From Parahaliea aestuarii (GTDB taxonomy: Bacteria > Pseudomonadota > Gammaproteobacteria > Pseudomonadales > Halieaceae), in assembly GCF_008064635.1 (NCBI RefSeq), contig NZ_VRYZ01000001.1, forward strand, positions 558,001-622,000: DNA of 64,000 nt, given 5' to 3'. The notes below the pieces were generated by a model. The model was not told the DNA's origin. It did no database searches and saw only the letters and a program-made list of their open reading frames with translations. Shown piece by piece: positions 63,252 to 64,000 of this stretch. Made by a program: the position numbers and the translations under genes. Position 1 is the first letter of the stretch; every line of letters starts with the position of its first letter.

Positions 63252-64000
63252 TCACTCCAGATCGGAAGGCAGGCGCGGCGAGGAAAGCAGGGCGCTGAAT
63301 TTCTGCCAGCGCTCTTGATTGGTCTGTGTATCGCGCTCGATGTAATCCTTTACCAGCGCCTTGCCCCAGTTGTAGTTGATGACATAGGCGCCGTAGGTAT
63401 CGATAAAGCGCACCGACTGTTCGGCGCGGCTGCGACTGGTGGGGCCGTAGGTCTGGGACAGTTCGATGGCCTGTTCGCGGTCGATGTCGCCGTTCAGGTA
63501 CTGGCGGGCAATCTCGTTGCGGGCGTAACTCAGTTCCGCAGTGAGATCCTGAACGTTGTCGTAGCGCTCGGCCGTTTGCGGGTCGAGCCCGGCCAGCGGG
63601 TAGAGCACTTGCTGCTCAAAACGCAGTTTTTCCTCGCCGGGGAAGGCAAGCTCAATGCCGTAGTTGGCGCTGCCCTCTGCGATAAGTGATTGCGGACTGA
63701 ACAGCGGGTAAACGCTGAATTCCACCCAGCCGCGCTGGCGCACGAATTCAGTTTCCAGCAGGGCATTGTAGGTGTGATGCCCCGGGTAGCCCTCGTGGCA
63801 GCCCAGGTCGATGGCGCGGTCAATGCGCACTGGCAGGTCGGTGTTGACCTGGATCAGGCTGTGGGCATCGCCCCGATACCAGTTGTAGCCGCTCCAGGGT
63901 TGGTCGGTGACATATTCCAGCTGGAAGCTTTCACCTGCCGGCAGTGTGATGTGCGCCAGCGTGCGTTTGCGACAGGCCTCGATGGCGGCATCGAACACGG
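63252..64000 (-). CDS. DUF885-like metallopeptidase, C-terminal part (5' end beyond window)
   Basis: About 249 codons are present and the frame is open at the right edge, so the N-terminal half is missing. The zinc site HEGYPGHH (HExxxHH-type, as in DUF885 proteins) lies in DLGCHEGYPGHHTYN, followed by GWVEFSVYPLFSPQSLIAEGSANYGIELAFPGEE, which would carry the third ligand. Ends with a Ser/Leu-rich tail. Likely a secreted or cytoplasmic dipeptidase-like enzyme. Divergent orientation to the unknown flank is not visible. Confidence 0.88.
   Translation of the reverse strand, partial: VFDAAIEACRKRTLAHITLPAGESFQLEYVTDQPWSGYNWYRGDAHSLIQVNTDLPVRIDRAIDLGCHEGYPGHHTYNALLETEFVRQRGWVEFSVYPLFSPQSLIAEGSANYGIELAFPGEEKLRFEQQVLYPLAGLDPQTAERYDNVQDLTAELSYARNEIARQYLNGDIDREQAIELSQTYGPTSRSRAEQSVRFIDTYGAYVINYNWGKALVKDYIERDTQTNQERWQKFSALLSSPRLPSDLE

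Overview
The window is a contiguous, high-GC piece of a gammaproteobacterial chromosome. The order dksA–gluQRS–cbrX–cbrA–cbrB–(sRNA)–pcnB–folK–dNK–panB–panC matches the Pseudomonas arrangement, and tRNA-fMet–rimP–nusA–infB–rbfA–truB–rpsO–pnp is the classic gammaproteobacterial nus operon. The combination with a PPi-dependent phosphofructokinase, mpl, a TonB receptor and polar-flagellum genes suggests a marine lineage such as Cellvibrionales (Halieaceae/Microbulbiferaceae-like). That placement is inference, not proof. No prophage, IS element, integron or CRISPR array was found.

Layout. 1–10.7 kb (+): chemotaxis and flagella, with cheB (5'-truncated by the window), an MCP, cheY, cheZ, flhB, flhA, an unusually long flhF, an unknown gene where fleN normally sits, and fliA. 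10.8–13.8 kb: a small secreted protein, a DesK/NarL-type two-component pair (−) and a membrane protein. 13.9–16.6 kb (+): a tyrosine-degradation operon (hpd, VOC protein, FAH-family hydrolase) preceded by two tandem palindromes. 16.6–25.8 kb (+): the tRNA-fMet/nusA/infB/pnp operon, from a strong sigma-70 promoter to a strong terminator. 25.8–26.4 kb and 50.7–51.2 kb: two intergenic loci, each carrying an inverted pair of a structured repeat.

27.0–38.8 kb (−): pantothenate and folate genes, pcnB, the CbrAB two-component system and dksA. The 565-nt gap between cbrB and pcnB carries a sigma-54 promoter, upstream TGTTAC/GTAACG half-sites, several A-rich AAnAAnAA segments and an intrinsic terminator. 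This is the position and architecture of the Pseudomonas Hfq/Crc-titrating sRNA CrcZ. A 58-codon CbrX-like frame overlaps the cbrA start.

38.9–50.7 kb: aminotransferase, sfsA, Rieske protein, M15 peptidase, ppa, pfp, the mpl–MMPL–YkgJ–LON-domain operon, rnt and pyrC. 51.2–64 kb: argG, a VOC protein, an MscS-type channel, a TonB receptor behind a Pho-box array, an esterase, an amidohydrolase, aqpZ, a tiny acidic lipoprotein, dps, a repeat-containing Cys-rich lipoprotein (−) and the C-terminal part of a DUF885-like metallopeptidase running off the right edge.

The most interesting items are the CrcZ-like sRNA locus, the repeat family with copy-specific complementary arms, the flhF/fleN anomaly, the Pho-controlled TonB receptor and the lipoprotein with plant-like DUF7477-type repeats.
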